DNA from: Zerene cesonia
Lineage: Eukaryota; Arthropoda; Insecta; Lepidoptera; Pieridae
Reading direction: 5' to 3'
NCBI RefSeq assembly: GCF_012273895.1
Contig: NC_052120.1
Coordinates: 3,596,001-3,660,000, forward strand
Length of the DNA: 64,000 bases
Shown: piece after piece, positions 23,701 to 38,800 of the stretch
How positions within the stretch are numbered: position 1 is the first letter of the stretch
Layout: every line of letters starts with the position of its first letter
Notes under the pieces: generated by a model
The model's database searches: none
What the model saw: only the letters and a program-made list of their open reading frames with translations
Told to the model about the DNA's origin: nothing
Program-made: the position numbers and the translations under genes

Positions 23701-26700
23701 NNNNNNNNNNNNNNNNNNNNNNNNNNNNNNNNNNNNNNNNNNNNNNNNNNNNNNNNNNNNNNNNNNNNNNNNNNNNNNNNNNNNNNNNNNNNNNNNNNNN
23801 NNNNNNNNNNNNNNNNNNNNNNGTTTTTACGTGAAAGAGTAACAAACATCCATACATCCATACTTACAAACTTTCGCATTTATAATATTAATAGGATTTC
23901 TCCTCCACAGGATAGCAATTTAACATGGTATACATCAAACCCAGAGTTTACTCCGTGCTTCGAAAGGACAGTACTTATTTGGATACCATGTGGTTATCTA
24001 TGGCTTACTGCTTTACTTGATACTTATTATATACTGCATAGTAAGGAGAAGAATATACCATGGAATATACTGAATATCAGCAAATTGATCATAACAATAC
24101 TTTTAATTGTACTGAAATTTGTGGACTTGGGTGTAACTGTACATAAATCTTCTAAAGAAGAGGAGGATGTTTTCAATGCAGACTATTACTGTCCTATTGT
24201 AAAAATATTTACTTTCGTAAGTAATCTATTTGAATATTTTTTTATAAATGGTAACACTACTCCACTTTATTATATTCAACACTTCATTTAAACACTAACT
24301 TTGAGCAAAATACATATACTCAATTTATGAATGCACTACAAATGCCCAAGGTGTTGAGAAATCTTGCAAATCTTAACGCAAATATATAATAAGTTGTTAA
24401 AATTATTTTCTATTTACATTTAGATATTGTATATTTATTACAACTTACAAGGTAAATTAACATTTGTGTGATGTTATTAAAATTTCGTAATTTAATTGTG
24501 TTGTGCAATAAGTTTGACAATGGCTCAGAGCATATGGATTAAGCAATAACAATTATTAATTTGTAACAATAGAACAGTAACCATATACTATGCAGAATTC
24601 GAGTATATTAAAGTGAACTCAACATAAATATTTTCTCAACAGAATATATATCCATATCCATACATCATCCATTAAAACAAATGTATAGTTAAATAAAATC
24701 AACACTTAGATTCTCCAAGGTCATTCCCTTAAATATTTGGCAGCCCTTAGGCCTCATATGCTACTGAGCTTCATGGAGTTTTCAAGTTCCAAAACATTTA
24801 GTTGTGGAAACAACATATTATGGTCAATAAAAACCTTTTCAATTTTAATTAGGCATATCAAAGAAATAAGAATTTGTCGTTAAGATACAAAGTTTTTTCC
24901 TTTAATTTTTCATCAAAATACATAGCTATTAAAAACAAACTGTGGTTATGTCATGAGATAATTATAGGTTTGTAGCATCAAGGTGAACTTCAACTGTACA
25001 TATTATATAGTAAAAAACGAATACAGCATATTTATTATAAAGTTGAGTTGCTAATCTAGTATAATTGTGAAAAAAATGTTACCGGCATTAATAACTCATA
25101 AATAAAGACAAATTCAGTGGATGTCAACATGGCATGTAACAGATCCCATAGTAACAGGAATATAAAAACATTTTATCGATTCAAAAACGCGTCGCTTAAA
25201 TCTGATCGTGAAGTTACGCAACACCGATTTTTAGATATATAGGTAGATAAGAGATATAGCTCAGTTTTGTGAATATTCATTCAAATCTTCTTCTCCCATG
25301 TTTTATATTGAGCTTATATTTGTTTTTAATTAATGATTTTTGTAGGATTTAGTTGAATAAATATTTGATTTTACTTACGCGTCTTGCGTCTGGTACATTA
25401 AGTTAAAGCATTGCTTTATAATTATTTTGTCTTTAGAAATGTGTATAATATTTATCAATGTATATAGATTTTCTCACCAATTTTGATTGTGACGTTACCG
25501 TGGGTTTTAAATCTGTCCTCTAAAACTCGTGAGGCCCTAAACGAGTTTAAGCACCTACTTGAATACAAAATTTTAGATTACTTTATGTTAAAACCTCCAA
25601 TGTAATATGCAACATGATCTTTTCTCTCTGCGATATCTAATCTTACATTTCCTGATACTGAATGTACTTTTAATTCTGATTGAACACATCAAAACTTTAT
25701 ACATATGATAATGAAATTTAAATTCAATAAGATTTTTAGTAAAAGGTGTGACTTTCATACTCATTCAAGCACATTAAAGTTTGCGCAGTACCTATTGCTA
25801 ATGTACGTACAATATTTTACGAATTGTGTGTTTCCATTGGCGATTACGCTGTGAATTCTGATTGCCAAATCACATTAATGGATTCATTGAGCTATAGTGA
25901 AGAACTTCAACGAAAGAGAAGATAATATCGAGAGATAACATTTTTTACATTTTTAACATAGGTATATATTTTCTTAGATACATTAGAGCTATTTAAATCA
26001 AGTAATTGACCTGAAATTGAATTGCCTTGTAGGTATATAAAACAAAGTTTAGTGGTCGCGGTTGATAGTCCGGGGTAATCGCGAATCCGTATAACTCAGG
26101 GCCGGATAATAGACTCTCCTGTATGCTTTTTCCAATACTATCCTTTCAGTCACGATATTCATTCGTATTCATCAATCATTGGTTTAACCTTGGCAGTAGG
26201 GCTTATATTTAACTAATCAACCATTGATGTACTGTAATTTACGTTCCACGGAATCATGTTACAACATACAAATCAACCTTGACCTAAATTCTTAGAAGTA
26301 TCGGTGTTTTCACAAAAAGTTGTTTGAATGAATTGATTTTTAACTTTTTGTTAGAATAAATACTACAGTTGCTTACTTATGAACCAAAGAAAATGTAAAA
26401 AGATTGTTCTAAAATAAAATTGCTCGTTTTACGGGTAAACACAATGTCTGAAATTGGCCATTAGTGATCTCTTAAAAATATCGAGGATGACGTCCAGGAT
26501 CCCTTGATCCTGACTTGATTGATTGACTCCTTGTCAAATGTTGAATTGAAAAAATAAAAAAAAAAATACTTTTTTATCTGTTAAAGTGCTTGGATGAATT
26601 ATTTTAACGCAATAACCATGTCATTGAAATCTTCTTTTTTTTAAATCATTGAAATCTCTGAGTAAGATAAAAAAATAGAAGACAAATAAGTTACTATAAT

Positions 26701-29700
26701 GTCAAAGACACAAATAAACCACAAAAAAGTTTGACAAATAAAGGAAATTATATCCATGTGTAAAAAGAGTTCTAATAGAAGCTTAGCTTGGATTGAGGGG
26801 TCACCACCCTTTACTCGCGGACGCCATCTTGGAAAAAAAATATTTCCTCCTAAACTACCAATCCCACCGAAAATTCGATATGACATTATTTGTAGGAAAT
26901 TGAATTGTCTACAACTTTATTCCTATAATTGTTAGTTAAGCTTCTACTAATACTCACGACACATCAAAAATAGGTGATACACATAGTTATGACACGAGGA
27001 ACAGAAATAAAATTGAAATGCCTGTTTTCCGGCTTAGTAAAGTATAAAATTCATTTATGGGACAAGGTATACGTTTATACAATAGAATTCCTCATAGTAT
27101 TAAATCGTTTAGCAGTGCTAAATTCAAAAACTATATTAAAAATGTATTAGTTCAGAGAGCCTACTATAGCATTAATGAATCTGTGGAAGATGGCAATCCA
27201 TGGAATGTTGTCGCTTAAGAACCACAGGTCAGTTCATTGGCATCATTATTATGTATATGTTACATATTATGTAAAATTAAAATGTAAAATTTTTATTATT
27301 TTAAAAAGCAACTACAGAGTTTCTTGCGGGCTCTTCTCTGTAGAAACTGCCTTCTGAACCGGTGGTAATTACAATTATGCATACTCTGAGACCACCACGC
27401 GGTAATATGTATAGGAAAAATGTAATACTGTAATGAATTAAACCAAAAGATAGCTCGTCCAAATTAAAGAGACAAAGTTCAACCGGTCTCTAATGACTTA
27501 TATATTTAGATTCGAAACAACATTTCGTTTTAGTTCTGATTTATTTCTTAAAATGTTTAGAATATAAATATTTATAGTCGATAGAGATCTTGAAAATGCA
27601 GAAAATACCAGTTCGCTTATCAGACGCTACATCAATGGCTTACCTTATTAGCAACTAGCTTCAAAAAAATGGAGAAGGTTCCCAATTCGACTGTTTGTTT
27701 TGGGTTTGTAACATCAAAACTTTTGACTGGTTCGACCGATATTGTTGATTTCATTTTATTGTGGCTCCCATGTCCCATTAAAATTTGGTCTAGTTCAGAA
27801 AATTTGCAGCAGGTTTTTTTTAAGATTAATGTAGACATAAAAATTTAAACAAACACGATGCTTTTATCAAGTTCAATTATTTAAAAATTAATAAAACTAG
27901 TAAATATAAAGTATTTTACGAAACAGTAGTAGTCAAACTAATTCTAGACCCTTTCAGTGTCGTATTTCATATCAACTTCAATTTAACTTCTCATTGAATA
28001 ATTTTAAATACAATCTTAAACAAAGAAATTACAAATGCTAACAGCTCAATAAAGAATAAACTAAAATCAAATCGATAAATCGATTCAAAATGACTAATCA
28101 TCAACAAAACACCGCACGCAAATTTTGGCCTATCAATTATGTAATTATAAATGCGGTCAAACATGGAACTGTATTTATTATTTTGCATATACTAAACATT
28201 TTACAGCACCTCAATGGTTTATATTTTGTCACAATTAAATAAATTGCCAATTTGAAGTCCCCTTTCATAGTATAACATTATTAATAGCTCACTTTATTCA
28301 TTAGCTTTTCATAATGACGAAGAGAACAAGCAAAAATTCCTCTTAAGTAATCACTCGAGAAGAATTTTTGCTTGTTGCTAATGAATCCATTAGTTTCATA
28401 AAGTGGTTACGTAAGCTCGTCAAGTGCTTGATAAAGGTTATAATACCAAAAAACCTGTCAAGTGCGAGTGTGACTTGCGCGGTGAGCCTGAGGGATACTT
28501 TCTTATATAATATAAGTTCAAGCATAAACTCAAATATTTATTTATTTAACTAGCATAAATACCTTATATGATTGATGATTATAACCAACGTCATTAGAAA
28601 ACACCTACGGTACTACCTACATTTTTTAATGGACTTTTTTTACCAATTTTGATTACGTTTTTATAAAATTCAACTGTTTCTCGCATTTATACTTTTCAAA
28701 TTAGCATCAATGACAAGTATATTAATATTAGTTGATAGGCCAGCGTGGTCAATTATTTTTATGACCTGAACCCTCATAGGGTCGTGACTCGTGTCCCTGC
28801 AGTGGGCATATATGTATATGAGCTGAAGAAAATCGTGATTAGATTGCACCCAAACTTAAAATACAGAAAAGCTAGCGATTGACCACTGTTGATATCATCA
28901 TAACGTTATCATTCGATATATACATCATAGTAACAGCACCATTTTAGACAAACAGGTGATTTTTGTTACCTGTCACGAAATGGATAAAAAAATGTGCCAT
29001 TTATTAAATTACATCAATTTCAGGTACTTGCGGCAACACTACTGTACTATAATCGAAAATGTGGTATGAGAGCTTCGGGAGTTTTATTCTTCTTTTGGTT
29101 GCTCTTAATATTAGCAGGATTACCTCAGCTTAGATCTGAAATAATGAACCATTATGAACGAGCTGACGATGAAAATGTTCAATATAATTTCGTCAGTTAC
29201 ATGATATACTATCCAATGATTCTCTTAATGTTTGTACTTAATTGTTTTGCTGACCTTCCTCCTAGAGATTCACCTTATAAATATGAGAAGGTAATAAAAA
29301 AAGACAGATTCTTTATGATTAACATCCGGGTCGTTATTATACAGCATTTGTAATAATTTGTATGTTTTGTAGAACCAATGCCCCGAAAACGCTTCGGGTT
29401 TCCCCAGTCGTCTCACATTTAGTTGGTTCGATCCTTTAGCACTTACTGGTTTCCGAAGAAGTTTAACTGAAAGCGATCTCTGGGCCCTTAATCCTGAAGA
29501 CTCTTCGAAGGAGGTTGTTCCACGTTTCGATAAATTCTGGGAGCGAACACTGAGAAAGAGAGAAGCGTGAGTAATAAATATCAACTTTGCATAATCCCGG
29601 TGACACTGATCATTCTCAAATAGTAGGTGATTCACACGATCGACGATGTCATTAGTGAAATCGAAAACGGAAGATAACATAGACGTTGCACACTGTATAA

Positions 29701-29772
29701 CACACATGGGTATAATTATCTAACCTTGAGTATGCGCTTTGATATGTTATTGTATTACATCGTGATCGTTTA

Positions 29773-29809
<37 letters not shown>

Positions 29810-32800
29810 GGGCGAACGGTCCAAAGGCGACGTATAGCAAAACATCGGCTAGTGTAAACTTCAAACCGGAAAGCGAAAAAAAACCAGCATCTATTCTACC
29901 AGCCCTTTGTTTGGCGTTTGGAGGACAATTTCTGTTTGGCGCGCTACTCAAGCTCATTAACGATGTGCTAATGTTTTTATCTCCGCAATTACTTAAGTGA
30001 GTCTTTGTTCCAATTGCGCTAATTATGTATCTTATTACTATACATATTCACATTTGATTAAATTTACAGACTTTTAATAGGATTTGTGGAGGGCAAGGAA
30101 CCGGTATGGAAAGGTTATCTTTATGCTGTTGGCCTGTTGACATGTGCGACAGCACAAACACTGCTATTAGGGCACTATTTCACGAGAATGTACTTAGTCG
30201 GCATGAAAATAAGGACCGCCTTGACGAGTGCCATATACCGAAAATCGCTTCGAATCTCAAACGCGGCGAGGAAAGAGTCGACGGTGGGAGAGATTGTGAA
30301 CCTTATGTCGGTTGATGCGCAAAGGTAAATAGTAAATCTTATCGGCACAGTTAAATAATAAGATTAGGGAGCTGTTCGAGTAAGTTCCAAACGCACAATC
30401 CCGCAAGTCATTATAGATTAAATCAATAGTCATGGTTAAAAATGATTTCAATTTATTGCACAACCTAACTGGAAAGAATACAATGACTAAATGATTATTT
30501 AAGATAACATTTTGCAACAAATTGTTTAACTTTCATGGACATATCCTACACATATATTTTTCTCTACAATTATTGTTTCAAGGACAATTATGAAACTTAA
30601 AATTCAATTGGATCAAAATTGAATCCCTACCAAATTAACAAAAAAAAAAAATCATCCTTCTAGATTTCTAGAGCTTACAGCATACCTGAACATGGTATGG
30701 TCAGCACCTCTACAAATAGCACTTGCGCTATACTTCCTATGGGGTATCCTCGGGCCATCGGTGTTGGCGGGTCTGGCCGTGATGATCGTGCTCATACCGG
30801 TCAACGGGCTGATAGCCAGCAGGGTCAAGACGTTGCAAATAAGACAGATGAAGTACAAGGACGAGAGGGTGAAGCTGATGAACGAAGTGCTTAATGGCAT
30901 CAAGGTGAGGAGTTAATTTTTTTAGTTATGCTTATAAAAATTATATAGCAAAACTGATTTTCGGTCTATATTCGGTTACGTAATTAAGTTTATCAGGTGA
31001 TGTATGGATTACTTTAGCTACATGGAATTAGTTATATTACAAGAAATGTAAATGCGAAACTATTCAATTAATATTACATTAATATTATATCGTTTATATG
31101 CTACGTCATAAAATTTATTAGGTGATAGCTTTAGCCATATAGATTGATTGAATTTTGCTCGAAGGCAAACATTAAAGGTAGTAAAATAGGGGCGACAATC
31201 TGAATAGGCATCGGTACAACTGGATTATTCATTGAAAAATTAATTAATCTAAACCGCAATTGAATTAATGTCTTCACAATTTTGAATCACTTCAGTCACC
31301 CGGTGATATCGATCAATTACGACATTGGGGCCTTCAAGAAAAGAGCGTATTTGAAGCAACTTTAACACCACAAGTCTTACTAGCATTTATATGCGCTGGT
31401 GACCACTAAACATCTGGTGTCTGCCCCTTTGTATGCTCTGCCATAAAGATATGTGACATAGCTCAACACAGCTCAAAATTCCCATAGTTAGTGTTTACAT
31501 CCATTTAACGTACTGTGAGGTAACAAATCATAAAAGATAGCGGCGATTTTGTCATAATTACTTACTTCATTAATTTGATCGAATTGTCTTCCTTTTATAA
31601 TTTTTTACAGCATAGTTAGTTTTTAATTTACACAAACTATGATACTTTAAATAAAATAGATACATCTCGAAATATATTTCTGTTTATATTCAAATAAAAC
31701 TAAGGCCATTGTGCCTTATCTCTAAAGATACATCGATATCTTATCGTGAAGTATTCTAGCGTGCTAAATCAGTAAAACACATTAGGGACGGCCGTTTACT
31801 TAACTTACTTTGACAAATATCGAGTTAATAATAAGATAATTTTGTTTCCGCTTGTAAAAAACATATAACAATACATTATCTATATTATTCATATGATTTT
31901 CATTTACATATTAACTTCTTTTACAACTAACTATAAAATAGATTTGTGTTAGAGAATTATGTTACTAATGGCATGATATATTATGTGATGTCATTCATTA
32001 AAATGTTATATTCATACTATAGAAATTTTATAACATACTAGCTGACCCGGCAAACGCTGTTTTGCCTTACTCTTATCATTTAGAGTTATAAAAAATAGAT
32101 GTTGGCCGATTCNNNNNNNNNNNNNNNNNNNNNNNNNNNNNNNNNNNNNNNNNNNNNNNNNNNNNNNNNNNNNNNNNNNNNNNNNNNNNNNNNNNNNNNN
32201 NNNNNNNNNNNNNNNNNNNNNNNNNNNNNNNNNNNNNNNNNNNNNNNNNNNNNNNNNNNNNNNNNNNNNNNNNNNNNNNNNNNNNNNNNNNNNNNNNNNN
32301 NNNNNNNNNNNNNNNNNNNNNNNNNNNNNNNNNNNNNNNNNNNNNNNNNNNNNNNNNNNNNNNNNNNNNNNNNNNNNNNNNNNNNNNNNNNNNNNNNNNN
32401 NNNNNNNNNNNNNNNNNNNNNNNNNNNNNNNNNNNNNNNNNNNNNNNNNNNNNNNNNNNNNNNNNNNNNNNNNNNNNNNNNNNNNNNNNNNNNNNNNNNN
32501 NNNNNNNNNNNNNNNNNNNNNNNNNNNNNNNNNNNNNNNNNNNNNNNNNNNNNNNNNNNNNNNNNNNNNNNNNNNNNNNNNNNNNNNNNNNNNNNNNNNN
32601 NNNNNNNNNNNNNNNNNNNNNNNNNNNNNNNNNNNNNNNNNNNNNNNNNNNNNNNNNNNNNNNNNNNNNNNNNNNNNNNNNNNNNNNNNNNNNNNNNNNN
32701 NNNNNNNNNNNNNNNNNNNNNNNNNNNNNNNNNNNNNNNNNNNNNNNNNNNNNNNNNNNNNNNNNNNNNNNNNNNNNNNNNNNNNNNNNNNNNNNNNNNN

Positions 32801-35800
32801 NNNNNNNNNNNNNNNNNNNNNNNNNNNNNNNNNNNNNNNNNNNNNNNNNNNNNNNNNNNNNNNNNNNNNNNNNNNNNNNNNNNNNNNNNNNNNNNNNNNN
32901 NNNNNNNNNNNNNNNNNNNNNNNNNNNNNNNNNNNNNNNNNNNNNNNNNNNNNNNNNNNNNNNNNNNNNNNNNNNNNNNNNNNNNNNNNNNNNNNNNNNN
33001 NNNNNNNNNNNNNNNNNNNNNNNNNNNNNNNNNNNNNNNNNNNNNNNNNNNNNNNNNNNNNNNNNNNNNNNNNNNNNNNNNNNNNNNNNNNNNNNNNNNN
33101 NNNNNNNNNNNNATTTGTGCCCACTGTAAGACAGACCTATTTTGAGGTTTAAGGATGTAATCTTAGGTTAGTGCGGGTTGTACCTTGAGGTTCTTTGATG
33201 GTCTTAGTTTCAATTGTGGATATGTGAGTAATGTGCAGATAAATTGAAAATAATTTGTTTTATTCACGTTTGTATTACATAACCAGTTTACTCAAATCCA
33301 CTCATACTATTCAATACAAATTCCTTTTCCCGCCGGTAAGATACAAGTCATTAGTACGTAAACAACAGATATTACATAAAAGTTGATTCAATACACGCAT
33401 CGTTTATCATACAATGCCTTTATGGACGCTTGAACCTTTTACGAAATAGTTATTGAGAGCTTACGAATGTAGAATAGTGATTTGTTGATGCTATCAGGGA
33501 ATCTAATTTACCTTAAGGTGTTTGTGAACACAACAGGGGAAGGGCTTTTCATTTTTAAACATATTGATATCATCTTAAAACTTACGATGCAAATATGTGT
33601 GCCTGCAACTGCATCTATATATGTTAATGTATTGGCAATTTACCCTCAGTGCATCCTTTCCCACGTTGATATTTATAAAAAACAAGTTTACGACGAGACA
33701 AGCAAAATTAGTGTTGGTTTATGAATAAATTAAAACGTGACTCTAGTTCGAGGTATTAAAGTGCAATTTAGAAGTAACATCATTCACGAGTCAATTCTGT
33801 AGTTAAAATTTTCTTCTTTCTCTTAAGTCTCTACTAGGATCTTACCCTTGCATTTGGTTCTCCTTAATCTCAAAAATTTAGAATTAATTGCATACATATT
33901 TTAGTATTGTTTTGGGATATCTTAATCAAATCCCACATCAAACCAAAGAAATTGCAACCAACCAACTGAAATGAACTTCCGTTTAATTATTTTTTACAGG
34001 TTTTAAAAATGTACGCTTGGGAACCCAGCTTTGAAGAACAAATTCTCAAAATAAGAAATAAGGAGATGAACGTTTTAAAACAAACGGCGTATCTCAATTC
34101 CGCTACCTCCTTTATATGGTCTTGTGCACCTTTCTTGGTAAGTGATTGTGATTCTTCTATGCCATTAGATCATCTTTACTGCGAGGAGTAAAAATGGTGA
34201 AGAATGTAAAAAGATAACATAAACCAAATTTTTGAATATAAGGTGTATTTATGATTATGTTATGCAATAATATTTTTTTTCGTTTAGGGGGATAACCCTA
34301 AGGTATCGTGAAAAACCATAGGTATCTTATTACGTGTTAACTTAAAAAAAATTGCTTGCCGAAATTGCGCTTCGTGTTAAAATTTACAATTTATATAGCA
34401 AAACACTTGCCTCGTGTTTCTCAAAACATGATAAAGGAGTATGAGTACGAGGTATGTTATTATTATTTTTTTTTTATATAAATGTATCGATTCCTACTTT
34501 AAGTACTTATAAAGCCCAAATGGGAAAAATAAGTAAAAAAAAAGAGAATTAAGAACACGTGGAATTATCTCTTAATAAATGCATGGATTGCAACATAGTT
34601 CTTAATTAATTAATGCGAGGTAATACTAGTGTAAGAAATACAATCGCGTAATCCGCACGATAAAAACATTTATTGGTATAATCGCTATCGATAAATCTGT
34701 GTATAGCTGTATAAGCTATCGATAAGTAATAATTATCGACATCTGTTTACACTAATACGACATGAACAAGTTCAATCGATAACATACTATTGACCTATGG
34801 ATGTGTTAAATAGTGGAATATAATCCATTAGGGATGTTATCAATCTAGAAGATCCGATACGATGAATCGAGCTTGCTTTATACGTAAGTAATATTTGAAA
34901 AAAAAAACGTACAGATAAAACAAAAATATGATGTGGGTTTTTGAGTAGAATATTACAGGAATTGAAAGCTTTGTACATGGTACACCGTATATATAAGTTA
35001 TATGAAATACGTTTGACTAAAACCAAAGCATTATAAATTTTTCACCAGAGATGACCTCGTCAGAACAATAGTAGAGTACTATCATGAATAATTACAAAAA
35101 TTGACAACAGGGGAGATACTAAATGACGTGAATAGAGAGATACTTTGGTCATATTCGTTATCGTATCTATGCGAACATCGAACAATTATCACGATTTACA
35201 ATAAGTGAAAGTGAGACATATGATTACAGCTAAAAATAGCATTCTATGTACTATATACTAAGGTTTTGACATACTAGATTTCTAAAGATAGATTATTCAG
35301 TTTATTATGCCTATAAACATTACTAGAATGTTGATTTTACCAAGGTCTGCCGAGTCGAATGTAGCAGAAACAGCAGAATTTTCAACAATGTCGAACCTTA
35401 CTATTGTGTTGGCCATTGTTGATCTAAGTATTAAGGCCATCCGCCTCGTCCACTCGTATAATGGGACTCCCATCAATGAGTGCATCATTCGATGGTACTG
35501 TAGGAAGCCGGTGCTTGTGATCGTAATCAATTGGCTATAAAATTGTTATTACCTAATCCAAATTGTTTCTTTTTAAGGTTACCTTCTTAACTTTCTTCAC
35601 GTATGTGATTACCGACCCTGATAACCATATTTTGACACCCGTCAGGGTATTCGTATCGATGTCCCTATTTTACACAATGCACTTGCCGTTAGGCCTGCTA
35701 CCGCTCATCGTGGTATCAGCGATTGAGGTATAAATCCACAAAATTCTGATGCGCTGAGGCTGTCAGGCTGTGGTACTTCTCACGTGCATGCTAACACGAA

Positions 35801-38800
35801 CATTCTTTAAAACCAATGTTTGCGATGTATCGATCTCTTCCCGAGTTTTTTATCTGTATACTATCAGTTTTTGCGTTATCACAGATATAATTCAAGGTCA
35901 GTTAACGCGTATATAGCAAAAACGATTATAACCTTAATTCAAATGAATAATGTAAGCTGCTCATACACGTCACATATGTGTATGAAACAACTGATAATAA
36001 AAAATGATCATTAAATTTTTCTTATAATAAATATGAGTTAATCATTTTTTTTATTACATAGATACAACGTGAACACCTTAACACATCATAGGTATTGGTC
36101 ACAATGCTACAAAATATCCATAAGTTAGCGTAATAATGATTTAGCATATACTTTAAATTGCTATTAAATTCAAATAAAACTTAATCTAGTTATACAATTG
36201 TAATTATTACATTTAACACCCAAAAATATGTACTAGCCTCTGTTTACGATTTCATGTGAAATAGACGCCAGTACCAAAAGTAAACTGTTAACAAAAATTT
36301 AATAGCAGTAAATACCTAACGTAATCGTAAGCTATTATATTAACTGGTTGTGGTGCCTCAGGTATCACTGATGTCATTCGGGTGCTTTGTTCTGGTAAAC
36401 GACACAGAAGTACTGGACTCTAAAAGAGCTTTCGTTGCTCTATCTCTTTTCAACATATTGCGTTTTCCGCTATCCATGCTGCCTAACGTAATATCGAATG
36501 TAGTGCAAGTAAGTTGAAGTCATATTCTTTTGATCACTTTCATGATTCGTTAGACATTAAGTTTTCTATTAACACTCGGGTGGTATGTTTTTCAATACTA
36601 ACAGCATGAGTTTTGGATTCTATAATTTTTTTCATTTTATCAGTGAAACGATTGTTATAATACAGTGTTGTTTTGTAGACGGCTGTTGGTATGAAAAGAT
36701 TAAATAAATTTATGAATTGCGAAGAATTAGACATCGATTCAGTGGAACATGATCCAAAAGACCGTAAGTATATTTTAAAGGTCATCTTAGTTTTTTTATA
36801 GTTTTTTTTTTGTTTAAGAGACATAAAAGAATTATACATAATGAGAATTATAAAAAAGAACAAATACGTCATTGTGTTTACTAAGCATATAATCTGTGTG
36901 AACAATCCTATACTTGTCTTGTCCTCAATAGTATTACTGTACATATGATTACGTAATATATACACTTGGAACAGTTTCCATAGCAGCTGAAATCCTACTA
37001 TTTCCAACTAATACTATATTATATTTATTATTTAATATATATTATTCTACATCCTAACTAACCTACCTATTCATATTATAAATGCGAAAGTTATGTGTGT
37101 GTTTGTTGCTCTTTCACGCAAAAACTACTGAACCGATTCCCATGAAATTTGGTACGTAGAATAACATATAGGCAACTTTTTATCGCGATATTCCTACGGG
37201 ATACGGACTTACGCGGGTGAAACCGCTGGGCACAGCTAGTATAATAATAATTGTCTATTCCCTGTTTATTATAAATCTGCTGATATTTGACCTTATGCAG
37301 AGGTAACTCGCGTGCAAGCAAAAGGGGGCGGAATGAGTAATTGTTGGCGAATTACCATTTCATTGTTGTAAATGTTCTATGATATATTTATTCATACCCA
37401 GATTTCGAATTTCGCAGTTTTAACTACTGCTATTATATAAAAAGGAAATAAATGTATCATGAAGTGCAATCGCTCTATAGTGATACCTTCTTAACTGAAT
37501 GCCCATACTTAGAAATGAAGAAATTTAATCTAGTCATATATCACAACGACGAAAGATCTTTATGTTTCTAAGAAATAAAATAAAACAATATAAGAGATTT
37601 GATATTTTTTTAATCCAACTCGAGACAATCTCATCTATGAGTAATTTGGGCAAAATTTTTAATTCTCCAAGATCAAACCACACGGAAACTTATTAAATTA
37701 TTATTATAATTATTTTCAGCTAACCCCCTATCGATAGAGAACGCTCACTTTTCATGGGGAGACGATTCGGAACCCGTGCTAAAGAACATCAACCTGCAAG
37801 TGCCTCGCGGTCACTTGGTGGCGGTGGTGGGCGCGGTCGGCTCTGGCAAGAGTTCGCTTCTTGCCGCCTTGCTGGGCGAAATGAACAAGATCTCTGGTCG
37901 TGTTAATACTAACGGTAAGAAAAAGAGGGAAAATAGGAATTTGGATTTGCTTAGGCACATTTAAATTATTACAATTAACACAAAATAGAATTCTTTCTGT
38001 AAAAATAAAACTTTGAAATGTTCAATTTGTCGTATTAGTAACATACGGCTTCGAACTAACAAATAAACATTGTTTGTTTTATTTATATTTCAAAAATATT
38101 CCTATTTCTATAATGTATTGTATGTATGTAATATGTATAATCTATCTATAAAGATATTTTTTCACAATGTAATAAAAATATGTATTTCAGGTACGACAGC
38201 GTATGTGTCTCAACAAGCATGGATTCAAAATGCAACACTCCAAGACAATATTTTGTTTGGCAAGCCCCTAGACAAAAGCAAATATAACAATGTTATTAAC
38301 ATGTGCGCCCTCAAACCGGACTTCGACGTGCTACCCGGAGGTGATCAAACAGAAATTGGTGAAAAAGGTATGAATACATTTTATTTAAGTAACAAATTTT
38401 ACATTAATGTTGTAATTAAAGGCACCTACAAAGTATAAAATCAAAATAATATTTGTAATTGAAAGCTTTCCTCCACGGTTTCGCTCAAATAATCAAAGGA
38501 AATTCCTACGGGAATCACATGTTTCACCGCGGTGAGAAGTAGCCGTTGTCGCTCTCTAGTCTTCAAATTATCTCCAGATACAAAAATCATATCATAAAAT
38601 CGCTCCATTGCGAAGTGACGTAAAAGCAAACATTACACTTTCGCATTTATGATATGAGTAAGGATTGCAACATTATGTGAAATACTATGTGGTGTCAATT
38701 TTATCAGTGTAGATAAATATTACATCATGATAACCTATATATATAATTATATAATGATGATAGTCATAATAATATATTCATAGAGAATCTATGTCTATGT

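Noticed and set aside
22767..24291. Long open frames across the 22823-23822 gap
   Set aside because: The middle is N. The real coding part is only MRP1 exon 2 (23911-24216), which is bounded by its own splice sites.
29270..29707. 145-codon minus-strand frame over MRP1 exon 4
   Set aside because: Antisense shadow of the conserved linker exon, which matches human MRP1 on the plus strand.
34787..35026. Possible continuation of the Gemin7-like gene (frame ending NTSIGQ)
   Set aside because: It loosely echoes the QTPIG motif, but no splice pair joins it in phase and the rest does not match.
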